Shown here: positions 1 through 11,200 of the stretch, piece after piece
Layout: each line of letters starts with the position of its first letter
How positions within the stretch are numbered: the stretch's first letter is position 1
DNA from: Larix kaempferi
Lineage: Eukaryota; Streptophyta; Pinopsida; Pinales; Pinaceae
NCBI GenBank assembly: GCA_027924585.1
Contig: BSBM01000877.1
Location: 5,271,501 to 5,335,500 of the forward strand
Length of the DNA stretch: 64,000 bases
Direction: 5' to 3'
Translations under genes and position numbers: made by a program
The notes under the pieces: model-generated
Seen by the model: only the letters and a program-made list of their open reading frames with translations
Databases searched by the model: none
Told to the model about the DNA's origin: nothing

Positions 1-1815
1 TGTTACTTGGCTTTCTGATATTGAGGACTTCCCTTTTTACTACCTCTGTGTTTGGACCACATCCCTCTATGTTTAGTGTCTCGGCTCTGAGTTGGTGACA
101 AAACTTGCCTATGGTGAGTTGGATTGTAGGCCTAAATCATTATGGTCGGTTGTCTCGATGTTTGGCACTGGCTCGAACTTCCCCTAGTCACTTGAGATGT
201 TGTTGGCTAAAACTGAAAGCTCATGTACTACTTATGGAAACTTATATAAATTCACCCATGGAAACTAAAAAGGGCAAGAGCGATGAACTGCTAAAAATAC
301 TCCTCGAAGAGTATAAGAAAGGTCCAAAAAGCAATGGATCTTAAATTCTATATCTAAACAATTGCTGACCTTATATATGTATAAACATGCCCTGGATGCA
401 AGCTACGATTAGTTGTGCTTATCAGCACACCTGAGATCCAAAGGGTTATGTAGGCCAAAAAGGCCATGAAATGAAATCAATGGATCCGGATGAAACTGGA
501 TCATCTTTTATAAAAGTAGACATGATGCCTAAGTTGAATAAGCACTCTCTAAACAACTTACCCATTTGTGAGGCACAACCATTCCTCGTGTTTATTTTGT
601 CCAACACAGAGTTTGTAGCTTCCCCTTTCTCCCATTCCAAAGTGTCTTTTAGTTGAGCTTAGACAAGTCACCCCCTTTGCCCAACCTTGTTCCTAGCCTT
701 CATCCTTAGCTAGCAGTTAGACCATGTCCAATGGGTGAGTTTGTCATTTAAGCTATTGTGCAAGTAAATATAAATAACAACGGAATGAACAAATATGATT
801 AATGCCACTAAATGATGTTATGCTTTAAGTTAAGCTATGAGTATGATTAGAGGAACATGTCTTAGTCTATTGATATGATTTATCCTTGGTTATATGTTGA
901 CCTAGTAAAACCCAGTTTGACTATGGTCATTTCTTGGGATCCGTGATGATGTGGGCCATGTATATTTATGGATGACGATTGATGGTCCCGCATACTCTTG
1001 ATGGTGATGCTATATGATGGACATATGATTCAGATGATGATTGATGCAGTTCAACAGGTTTTATTATTACTTCAGATAATCAAATTATGCACTGTCCATA
1101 TATGGTGGACCCTACAGCTAGCCCATCACAGCAACCCATGGTGTATGAGTACACATTCTTAGTAGATTTGGGTCTTCTAGATCAAATGAGACACTTATCA
1201 TTCAGTTACAGGCACTTCTGACAGTGATAGATGCAGTTTTCCACTTGTTGACCAAATTTGGGGCTGATTTCCCAGCCTGAGCAGCAGGGGCCATGAGAGG
1301 CTAGTTCACCTAGGGCGCTGTATGAGGAAGGGGTGGTCCAGCCACTTGATATTACCATTTACCCCCCCTTCTGGAGAGCCTGGTGGGCTCAGTTTGACAA
1401 CGCAGGTGCCCTAGGAGGCATTTTCAACACTTTCACAGTTACCGAGGTAGTCCAGAAATGGGATAAAAGGGTCACTGAGGAATTCGATTTGGGCAATTGA
1501 GGTAGGGTTTTGGCACTTGGTTTTCACAGAGGTCTTCCAGGGTGAACCCCCTATCTTCCAGCCAGTTTTCATCACTTGGGTGGGTCCACAGAGGCCACAG
1601 GAGGCCTTTTTCTGCATGTCTGTCACAGATTTGATCATTTGTATTTATTTTGGACATATTATATTAATTTATTGTGCCATGGGGATGAGCTAGCAAGGAT
1701 TGATGCCTCCTAGCCCCACCATGTGCTTTATGAGTCATGTCCTAGTCATTTGGGGTGGGCCCATGTACTTTTGCCCCCTCTAGTGGATTTACATCACCCA
1801 AGATGGACTGGGTTG
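1..1815 (+). mobile_element. Family L LTR, internal fragment (both ends missing)
   Basis: Middle part of a long gypsy LTR. It runs collinear with about 8880-10720 of the complete LTR at 8247-12503. Shared landmarks are the 'gtgtctcggct' block near 78, the 'tatgtaggccaaaaaggcc' block near 449, the C-run before 1370 and 'gccatggggatgagcta' near 1677. The left end runs off the window. On the right the similarity stops between about 1785 and 1830 and an integrase reading frame begins at once, so this is a rearranged junction and not a true LTR end. Small ORFs inside are not conserved between LTR copies and are not genes. Confidence 0.8.
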
Positions 1816-1831
1816 GAGAAACCTAGACATA

Positions 1832-2953
1832 TTGATAGTTAGGTGTGTCGATGAACCAAAGTCCAAAAAACTCTTGGTTGATTTTCACTCAGGATTTTGT
1901 GGTGGTCACTATGCAGCTAGAACTACAACCCACAAAATCCTCCGAGCAGGCTATTACTGGCCATGTATTTTTTTAGATGTGCATAAGTATGTTAGGAATT
2001 GTCAAGAATGGAAATATTTTGTCAGAAAACAAAACCTAGCAAATTTGCCCTTAAAACCAGTAATAGTCCAAGCCCCTTTTCAACAGTGGGGGATTGATTT
2101 CGTCCAACAGTTTAAGGATAACTCAAGCATTGGTTATACGTGGATCCTTACTGCTACCGACTATTTCACAAAATGGGTGGAAGTAATTCCCACCAAAGCG
2201 GCAACCGAAACCGTGATCATGACCTTTCTTGAAGATAAGATCATTGCAAGGTTCGGTGTGCCCGCGAAGTTAACAACTGATAATGCCAAAGCATTCAGCT
2301 CAACAGAATTCTCAACATTATGTTTCAAGTATGACATTATCTTATCCCATTCATCAAACTATTGTGCCCAAGGAAATGGCCTTTTTGAATCCAGTAATAA
2401 GAACTTAATGACAATAATTAAGAAAACTGTTGGGGATAATAAAATATCATAGGATAGAAAAATAAAATTTGCATTAGGGGCTGACTGCATTACTAAAAAG
2501 AGTTCTACCGGGAAGTCTCCCTTTGAGTTGGTATATGGCATGGATTTTCAATTGCCTATTCATCTTAAGTTGCCAACATATCAGCTACTACTTCATCCTT
2601 TCAGTTCAGGTCAGGATGCCATTCAAAACATAATCAACCAGATTGTTGAGTTGGATGAGAGCAGAAGGAAGGCTGTTGATAAAAGCATCAGAAATCAGGA
2701 TAAGATAAAGAAAATTTTTGACAAGTCTTCTAGACCGAAAGCTTTTTAGAAAGGTGACATGGTGTTACTTTGGGATAAGAGAAGAGAGAAACCAGGCTTG
2801 CATGGGAAGTTTGGCAGCCTATGGACGGGGCCTTTTATCATATATGACTTGGCTTGTGCCAATTCTTTCCTTCTCAACAATATGGACGAAGAACAACTCA
2901 ACTTGCCAGTTAATGGGCAATTCTTGAAACTTTTCTTCAGAGATAATATCTGA
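1832..2953 (+). pseudogene. Ty3/gypsy integrase, C-terminal part of a pol polyprotein (pseudogene)
   Basis: One continuous frame with two in-frame stops (2450-2452 and 2747-2749). In order it shows a zinc-binding H2C2-like segment (HSGFCGGH, then NCQEW), the catalytic core, and a C-terminal GPY/F-type module (WTGPFII near 2822). The second Cys of the CxxC pair is Trp, so the zinc finger is broken. The DDE triad is visible: Asp in GIDFVQ, Asp in TTDNAK and Glu in GLFESSN. Integrase would insert element cDNA into chromosomes. The N-terminus and all upstream pol domains (protease, reverse transcriptase, RNase H) are missing, because LTR sequence is joined directly at about 1815. The stops make it non-functional. 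The ATG at 1832 is internal and not a real start. Confidence 0.92.
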
Positions 2954-3273
2954 TGCCTAAAAGGGCATCTACGTATCAGGGCTTTTCTAAACATTATAAC
3001 TTTAGTTTTTGTACATTATTTCTGTATAGTACTTTTTGTATACTAGTTTTGTATCATAGAATGCATATTAGTTTTGTATCATAGGATGTATATTAGTTTT
3101 GTATATTATGCTTTGTATATTATCATGCAACTTAATGCTTCATTTGGCTTATTTTTATATACATGTGATTAATACACTTTTGGTGTCATGCAGAAACCGA
3201 AAGATTCTAGATTCTCGCATGATTTCCTGCTCTAAAGATCATATCAATCACGCGTCCCACAATTGGAGCCAGA
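2954..3273 (+). other. 3' untranslated internal segment of the gypsy element
   Basis: T-rich non-coding stretch between the integrase stop and the presumed LTR start. It has short repeats of 'tagttttgtat' at about 3042-3102. It ends with the purine-rich 'ggagccaga' that also precedes the family L LTR at 8247, so it probably includes the plus-strand primer (polypurine) site. No coding potential seen. Confidence 0.55.
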
Positions 3274-4359
3274 TGTTGTCCACTAAGTTGCACTTAGGTG
3301 GACTCCTTATGAACCTCAAAAGACTTGAACAACTTACATTGTTCATTGCCAGAGTTCAGAAGTTCATCAAGCCAAACTTTTGGTCCTTTGTAAATTTTGC
3401 ATCTCCAGACCCCCAAGGGGGAATTGTAATAAGTTGGTCTAAGCATGATACTTTTGTAAAAGGCTTGGCCTAACTTAGGTTTAGCTGTCAAGGGGATACT
3501 CTAGAGTGTTTTTTCCTTAGGAATTATGCATTGCGTTTCAGTGGCGTATAATTCCTGAGTTTTTTACTCACACCTCCAAAGCTGGAGTATTTTCCATGGT
3601 GGTCGAACTTTAGGAGGTTATTAAAGCCTATGTGTTTATGTATTTTTAACATGCTAGCCATCAATAATAAGTCGTATGGACATGGACTAGGTCCCCTAGG
3701 AGTTTGAGTTCATTCCGAAAAAAATATTTTTTTTTCCATAAAATTATACCATTTTTTAATGGTTTAATTGGAAAATTTCAAATTGTAATAAAAGCATGGT
3801 CTGGAGGCGGAATTTGGCATGGGGATGCTCGTTTTCACGCTTAGAGTATCGTCTTTACCTTGGGACCTAATCTTCCTATGTTTTAGATGATTAAATTATC
3901 ATTCAAAGCATTTTTCCTTATCGGGCCGACAGAATGGCATTTTAATGCTAATGATGCGACAAATTGCACCATAATATAAAAATAATATTAAAAAGGGAAA
4001 TTGGCATGTGATGAATGAGTTGATAACTCATTCCTTATGGAGGGCGACTTAAGTAAATGAATAAAGCACATGTTGAAAGGTCGAATCATAAGGAATATGA
4101 AGTGGATCTCATAAGGTGATGCGTCGTCCATCTTGCTTCATGTGAAGGAGAGGTGGTGCATGTAAATAAAACACGTGGCAGGCGTTGAATTGGGGATGGA
4201 GAAAACAATGTGGGAGTGGGGGCGCCTCCCTTATGTGGCAGCCCACTCACCACAAGTCCCATCCATTACGCCTCTAATCAAGGCATTGATCTCTCCGTTA
4301 TTGTAGTGATGCGCCCTCCTCAAGGATGCACCCCCCCTTTTCATGTTTTCACCCTCTAT

Positions 4360-4377
4360 CACGTGAACTCTATAAAA
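4360..4377 (+). promoter_or_regulatory. LTR promoter: G-box CACGTG plus TATA box
   Basis: CACGTG at 4360-4365 followed by TATAAAA at 4371-4377, inside the putative LTR. This is the expected U3 arrangement, with transcription starting some 30 bases downstream. CACGTG is a common plant bZIP/bHLH binding core. Activity is not shown. Confidence 0.45.
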
Positions 4378-4676
4378 GCGAGGTCTAGCTTCCTCATTCT
4401 CAGTGATATGAAGGCATAGAACCTTTGCTCCTGTGATGTGTAAAATTCTTTCAAGTAATAAGATTGAAGACTTTGGAAGTCGATTGTGACTCTTGTTCCA
4501 TGCATGTGCTAATTTCGGTTGAGGTGACATTTTTCTAAGGTTTTTTTTTTATGCAAGTCAATGTTTAGATCTAGCTATTGTAGAACAAGCATTTGTGGTT
4601 GTCAATTTGTTTGTTTATGAGCATGCTTTCAAGATTTCAAAGAGTAATATTAGTATTTGGTTGTACAATTATTCTC

Positions 4677-4752
4677 TTGGTTTTGATTAATGAGCATACT
4701 AGATTTAATCTTCTTTGGTTTTGATTGATGAGCATACTAGATTTAATCTTGT
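4677..4752 (+). repeat. Tandem duplication, two copies of a 38-bp unit
   Basis: The unit around 'gatgagcatactagattt' is present twice with a 38-bp period and about two differences between copies. Non-coding; no function seen. Confidence 0.8.
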
Positions 4753-4857
4753 TTGTGTGAGAATTGTGTAAGCTTTGCAAGAAGCGTCAAGGTGAAGAAA
4801 GTTTGGATCTAGGTTGATTCCACTTTCTTTCCATCACATTCAAGCTTCGGATGAACA

Positions 4858-5366
4858 AGCTATTGTGATGTGATATGAGCTATGGACTTCTGATTATTGA
4901 TTATGGACTATTATCTTGTTGTTTTGGTCATCTTCATAGCATTAGCTTGGCCTATGATTTAGGATATGGCAGTACTACTAAAATTAAAATTGAATATCTT
5001 GGTTGATGTTATAATTATTAGATGGATGTATCACATGCACACTTAGGTTTCTTGACAAAACCCATTGGTTTATTTACCCTCCTATGAGCATAGATATGGT
5101 CTTCCTAGACATTCTTGTTTGCTAGGTTAGGCACCACTTTCACTTGACTCCATCCATCCATGACCTTCCTATATTGGCTTTTACCTTTGACTTGTCTTTC
5201 TTGACTTTTTGATACTGAGGACTTCACCATTTACTATCTCTGTGTTGGACCGCATCCATGTTTGTTTAGTGTCTCGGCTTTGAGTTGGTGACAGAACTTG
5301 CCTTTGGTAAGTTGGATTGTAGGCCTAAATCATTCCGGTCGGTTGTCCCGATGTTTGGCACTGGCA
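4858..5366 (+). mobile_element. Family L LTR, 0.5-kb fragment (remnant 5' LTR)
   Basis: Nearly identical to 8526-9032 in the LTR at 8247-12503, with only a dozen or so differences over about 500 bases by eye. This pair therefore looks like the two LTRs of one fairly young element. The first 280 or so bases of this LTR and everything after 'tttggcactggcagaa' are gone, and the fragment continues straight into gag-protease coding sequence. The 3' part of the LTR, the primer binding site and the 5' half of gag are therefore deleted. Confidence 0.85.
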
Positions 5367-7648
5367 GAATTTTGCTTGATCATGAGGAAGAGTACATAGA
5401 AGAACCTAGTCCTAGTTTTCCTGTCTATGCTATTGAACATGCTGTTAGTAGTGGTCAAGCTCCTCTTAGAACCTATCAACGAAGAAATGATGGCCAAAAG
5501 CCTACACCTTTGAGTGAGAAGAAAAGTAGTGAGCTGCCTAGTCCAGTGAGTGAGCCAATTTCCCTTCTATGACTTGGATATCAATATTGAGAGAGAATTG
5601 GACAAAGTTATGCACAACATCCCACTCACTGAGTTAATGAAAATCCCATCGATAAAAAAGCAAGTGGTAGAGTTTTTCGAGAGTATCCCTGAGACTGCCA
5701 CAAGCAATGGTGAAGGTTCATCTTTTCAAAACTCTGTACCTAGTGCTATGGTTGATGAAGAGGAGGACCCTCCCATCAACATCCAAACTGCTTTATACGA
5801 GAGAAAGAATGGTGGTCACCAACGTTTTTATCTTACACTTCGCATTGGTGATATCCTTCTTCATAATGGCATGTTGGATTTGGGTGCCTCCATGAATGTA
5901 ATGCCTTTGCAAGTCATGGAATCCATGGGATTAAAAATAACTAGGCCTTATGGGAATGTGTGTGGAATTCATTACAGGCCAGTTCAAGTCTTTGGCTTGA
6001 TTAAAAACGAGTTGACTTGTTTTCATGCCCCGACATATCCATGCTGATGGATGTAGTAGTCATAGATCTCCCTCCAGCCTATGGAATGCTCCTTTGTAGG
6101 AAGTGGTCTGCTGGGCTAGGGGGACATCTTCAGATGGATTTATCATATGCTACTATCCCCAACTCTGATGGGTCATTGGATAGGGTCTTCTGGGAGCCAT
6201 TTTATGATGGTCATCTCGAGAGTTATGAGGATGGTGTAAGGAACACGTATTGCGAGGGTGAGTTATTACCTGAGGGTATTTTCATGGTCATGAGTAACCA
6301 TAATGAGTATCCTGCTACAAAAAGAGAAGATATATAGAGACCATTTGAAGATGATAGTTTTTTTTAGGAAGAAAGGGAAAGAGTTATACCTGTTAGAGAA
6401 ATGAACCTTGAGTCACTTCGAGGTGAAGTGTCAGAAGAGCTTAGGGCTTTAAACGAACCTAGTGATGGGGAGCCTCACATTGAGCAACCTTAGCCCATCA
6501 CTTAGCTAAACACCTCTGAGATAAATTTTGATCAAATAAGAAGGGGTGAGTATATACCTAAGAATGTCCATGAGTGGCTTGTTCTAGTTGACCTTAACAT
6601 GGAAAGAGGAAGACGGGGTTTACCTCACATCATTCCTTGGGAAAATAACAATGAAGGAACACATCCTTCCCTTGCTGAGTGGAGTGATGATGAACCAATG
6701 GGTTATCATTTTTCTGATGTTCCTGATCATCTTTTGCATTTGTCCTTGGAAGATGGAGTTTTGAGGCAAGTAAATGACAACTCCATGAGTTGGCAAGAGC
6801 ATGCCTTAATTCATGAAGCTCCTGGAGAGGATTTTTCTTTGAATGATTTAACCATTTTTCAGGGAGAGCCTAGTGAGTTTAGTTTGTCTTCGTCTTATCC
6901 TAACATCCCTAGTTTCCTCATTCCCCGTGAGTTACCTATTGGTGAAGAGAGTATGAATTCCATAGATTCATTTTACACTCCTACCTCTTCACCAACATCT
7001 TTAGACACAGGAGCTCAGAGTGTTCCTAGCATGGTTCCTAGTCATCCATCTTTTCCCACTGATCATTTGGCAGCCTTAGAGAGTATGATTGTTCCTGTCC
7101 CAACTGGAGAAGGTAGTAGTAGAAGTGTTGGAAACCAGAATCTACCATCTCCAGTTAATGCGGAAAAAGAAGAGGATGTTGATAGAGACTTTTGGACTGT
7201 GGGAGAAACTCCAAAGTACATCATTCACCCACAAGATGAAGAACCAAGAGTTGAGAGTCCTCCTAGGAGAGTAGTTCGAGAGGTCCTGATTGGTAGGGTA
7301 GTCATACCTTTAGACGGTGGGTCTCCCAGGTTTGATGCAATTCCTCCTGATAGGAATTCGAGGATTGTTACACCTCAACCCCGAGGCAATTTTGATATCC
7401 AACCTACTCCCGCTCATAATGTTGAAGCCATCCCTCAGTCTGTAAATCACTGAAGGTTTGAAATTGGTGATAGGGTCATTATTCCTAATGATTTATTTTA
7501 CATGCGATCCAGGGGATTTGGTGACTTTTGGGTTGGACCGCTCACTGTTGAGTGGTGCATTGATAATTGGTGTTTCCTCAATACTGGGACTGGCCAGCAT
7601 ATCTTACTCCCTATAAACCAGAGGGAGTTAAGGGATTATCATCCCTGA
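5367..7648 (+). pseudogene. Gag-protease polyprotein without reverse transcriptase, family L (pseudogene)
   Basis: Degraded relative of the polyprotein at 51726-55490. Order: acidic linker, the conserved block DLDINIERELDKVMHNI, then PPINIQTALYERKNGGH and a retropepsin-like site MLDLGASMNVMP (about 5871). The catalytic D-S/T-G is D-L-G here, so the protease is probably dead. Next come VVIDLPPAYGMLL, then the IRRGE...HIIPWEN domain (about 6535-6650) and a long Pro/Ser/acidic stretch. After a stop at 7451-7453, a module with GDRVIIP and FWVGPLTV resembles the GPY/F end of gypsy integrases. There are frameshifts near 5555 and 6010 and stops near 6335, 6365, 6491 and 6503. No reverse transcriptase, RNase H or integrase core lies between protease and LTR. 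Role: capsid and processing functions of a non-autonomous retrotransposon. Confidence 0.8.
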
Positions 7649-8246
7649 ATCTATCTGCCTTGAATGCCCTGCTTGCCTGTTTAGAGTAGGTAGTTTTCTA
7701 AATAAGCTCACTTGAGCAATAGGATTTGTGTGCTTTTTCTTTTTCTGTGTTGAGTACTGCCTTTTTTTTCTTTTCTGATTGATTGAGTTATCTTCCTGCT
7801 GAGTTGTTGATTGAGTTGAGCCTGGATTTTTCCTAAGCTTGTCTCACCTCCTGCATGCGTTGAAGAGTGGTTAAATTTTCTTTGAGTACTTTTTGGCTTC
7901 CTGTGCAAAGTTGAGTTGAGTATGCCTGCCTGAAAAAGTTTTCTTTTCCTCTTGCTCAGTAAAATGAATAAAATTTATATGCCATGTTAGATTAGAATTT
8001 CTATTATGCATTTTAATTTATGTCTTAGAATAGATTTCATTTTCAGTTTTATTTTATATATCTCCCATACATGCTTCATGTGGTATTCTAGTGTTTGTGA
8101 GCGTAGATACAAGTGCAAAAATAAAAGCTGAAAGCAAGGATGATGAGTTGTTGGATTGAAGATTGATGCAGAGCAGTTCGAGACCAGAGATTTTGAGGTT
8201 CTCAAGTGCTCTCTCCCTTAGAGCACTTGTCCCAGCTGGAGCCAGA
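7649..8246 (+). other. 3' untranslated region and polypurine-type site of the family L element
   Basis: T-rich non-coding sequence between the last stop and the 3' LTR. It ends 'ctggagccaga' immediately before the LTR TG, the same ending seen before 3274. No gene is supported here. Confidence 0.6.
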
Positions 8247-11200
8247 TGTTATCACACCATAGTAGCAAGGCTACTATTCTTGCTGAGCAGATATTTGCAC
8301 ATTTCAGAGCTTTGCTTTTACGGAGATCAGCTATGATGAGCTTGTATTTTGGGATCACTCATGATTAGAGCAACGTATTTTGTCAGAATTATGTTAGACC
8401 TTGTGCCAAGGCTGAGCCTTGAGAGTTCAGATTTGATGACCGATGTGACCCTTTATTTCATACAGTTTCAGTTCAGTGCATAGTGATGTTTTTGCAGCAG
8501 TGTTTCAGATGGTTTATGATGATTATTATTGTGATGTGATATGAGCTATGGACTTCTGATTATTGATTATGGACTATTATCTTGTTGTTTTGGTCATCTT
8601 CATAGCATTAGCTTGGCCTATGATTTAGGATATGGCAGTACTACTAAAATTAAAATTGAATATCTTGGTTGATGTTATAATTATTAGATGGATGTATCAC
8701 TTGCACACTTAGGTTTCTTGACAAAACCCATTGGTTTATTTACCCTCCTATGAGCATACATATGGTCTTCCTAGACATTCTTGTCTGCTAGCTTAGGCAC
8801 CACTTTCACTTGACTCCATCCATCCATGACCTTCCTATATTGGCTTTTACCTTTGACTTGTCTTTCTTGACTTTTTGATACTAAGGACTTCCCCATTTAC
8901 TACCTCTGTGTTGGACCGCATCCATGTTTGTTTAGTGTCTCGGCTCTGAGGTGGTGACAGAACTTGCCTTTGGTGAGTTGGATTGTAGGCCTAAATCATT
9001 CCGGTCATTTGTCCCGATGTTTGGCACTGGCAGAAGTCCCCTTAGTCACTTGAGATGTTGTTGGCTAAAACTGAAAGCTCATGTACTACCTATTGAAAAT
9101 CTTTATAAATTCGCTCGTGGAAATTGTAAACTCTAGAATGTGGTTTTAAACACACGTGAGTAAAGGGCAAAAGTGATGAACTGCTAAACATACTCCTCGA
9201 AGAGTATAAAAAGGTCAAAAAAGCAAATGTTACTCAAAAGTTATATCTATTATTGCTGACCTTATATATATGTATAAACATGCCCTAGATGCAAGCTGCA
9301 ACTACTTGTGCTTCTTAGCACATCTGAAATCCGAAGGGTTATGTAGGCCAAAAAGGCCATGAAAGTGAAATTGAATGATCCTAATGAACTTGGATCAAGC
9401 TTGACGTAGACATGATACCTAAGTTGAATAAGCACTCTCTAAACAACTTATCCATTTGTGAGGCACAACCCTTCCCTGTGTTATTTGTTCGGCACAGAGT
9501 GTAGCTCCCCCTTTTCCTGTCCAAAGTGTCACCTAGTTGAGTTTGGTCAAGTCATCCCCTTTGCCCAACCTTGTCTTAGCCTTCACCCTTAGTTAGCAGT
9601 TAGACCATGCCCAATGGTGAGTTTGTCATTAAAGCTTATGTGCAAGTGAAATATAAATAACACTAAAATATCTACATGTATTAAATTGCCATGGAATGAT
9701 GATGTACTTTAAGCTATGCTGTGAATATGATTAAAAGAACATGTCTGCAGTCTATTGATATAATCTTGTCCTTGGTTGTATGTTGACCCGGTCAAACATA
9801 GTTTGACCATGGTCATCCTTGGTATCTCTGATGATGTGGGCCATATGTGCTTATGGATGATGATTGATAGTCCCGCATACTCTTGTTGATGATACCATAT
9901 GGTGGGCTTATGATTTAGATGGTGATTGATCAGTTCAATGTGTTTTATTATTATTCCAGATCATCAGATTATGCACTGCCCGAATATGGTGGACCTTATT
10001 GTTGACTCCTAAGGTGGACACATGGTGTATGAGTACACATTCTTAGTAGATTTGGGTCTTCTGCATCCAATGAGACACTTATCATTCAGTTCCGGGCACT
10101 TCTGACAGTGATAGATGTAGTTCTCCACTTTATGACTAGTTTTGGGGCTATTTTCCCAGCATGTCCAGCAGGGGCCATGAGAGGCTAGTTCACCTAGGGC
10201 GCTGTATGAGGAGGGGGTGGTCCAGTCACTTGATTTTACCATATTACCCCCCCTCCCAAAGAGCCTGGTGGGCTCAGTTTGACAGCGCAGGCACTCCAAG
10301 AGGCAGTTTGGGCAGCTTCAGAGTTATCGAGGCAGATAAAAAAATGGAATAAAAGGGTCACTGAGGAATTCGATTTGGGAAATTGAGGCAAGGTTTTGGC
10401 ACTTGGTCTTAACAGAGGTCTTCCAGGGTGAACGCCCAATCTTCTAGCCAGATATCATCAGTCAGTGGGGTCCACAGTGGCCACAGGAGGCCATTTACTG
10501 CATGTCTCTCTCAGTTTTGGAGACAAGATTTGATCATTTGTATTATCTTGGACATATTATTTTATATTATTGTGCCATGGGGATGAGCTAGTAAGGATTG
10601 ATACCTCCTAGCCCCACCATGAGCTTATTGAGTCATGTCCTAGTCATATGAGGTGGGCCCATGTGTCTTAGCCCCATCCTAGTGATGGCGTCACCCTCCA
10701 TGAGTCACTTTAGGTTATGACATCATCCCTCTTTTGAGTGATCCATGTGATATTATGTATTGGCTCATCTTAGCCATTGATTAGATTATGAGATCTTTTA
10801 ATCTCAACCACTCATCTTGTTGTATTGTAAAGTGGTTTTGAGATCTAGGGTTTTGGTCTTTATTATCCTATATAAGGAGGAGACCCCCTATTGTAAAAGC
10901 ACCTTTGGGCTCTGGAAAACTTGGAATGAAAATAATATTTTGGAGATCTACTTCTTGGCTTTGATTGGGTCACTCTTGTATATGTTCTTGCATCTTGTTT
11001 CTAGACATTGTTTGCTCTACAGGTGAAATCGACATCAATTGAAGGGAGGCCGAATTGCTTGAAGGTAGCTCAACGATTTGCTTTGTGGGAAGATTGTAGG
11101 GGTTGCTCACATCCCCCATGGGCAAAATGTCTTCATCTTGAGGGAGTTTTTCAATTGTGCTTTGTCCATTGATTGCTTTCTTGATATGGCATGGTTAGAT

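Larger units (their letters stand above)
3274..4857 (+). mobile_element. Putative 3' LTR of the integrase-bearing gypsy element
   Basis: Starts TGTTGTCCAC directly after 'ggagccaga', the same context as the family L LTR start at 8247, but the following sequence differs from family L. It contains a plausible LTR promoter (G-box and TATA, 4360-4377). The 3' end is not resolved: family L LTR sequence begins at about 4858 and no matching terminal CA could be fixed. The ORFs at 4210-4530 are not recognised as genes. Confidence 0.5.

Noticed and set aside
5285-5572. ORF running from LTR sequence into coding sequence as a possible novel fusion protein
   Set aside because: The first 27 or so codons are LTR sequence and the ATG is chance. 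The real homology begins after the deletion junction at 5366 and then shifts frame.
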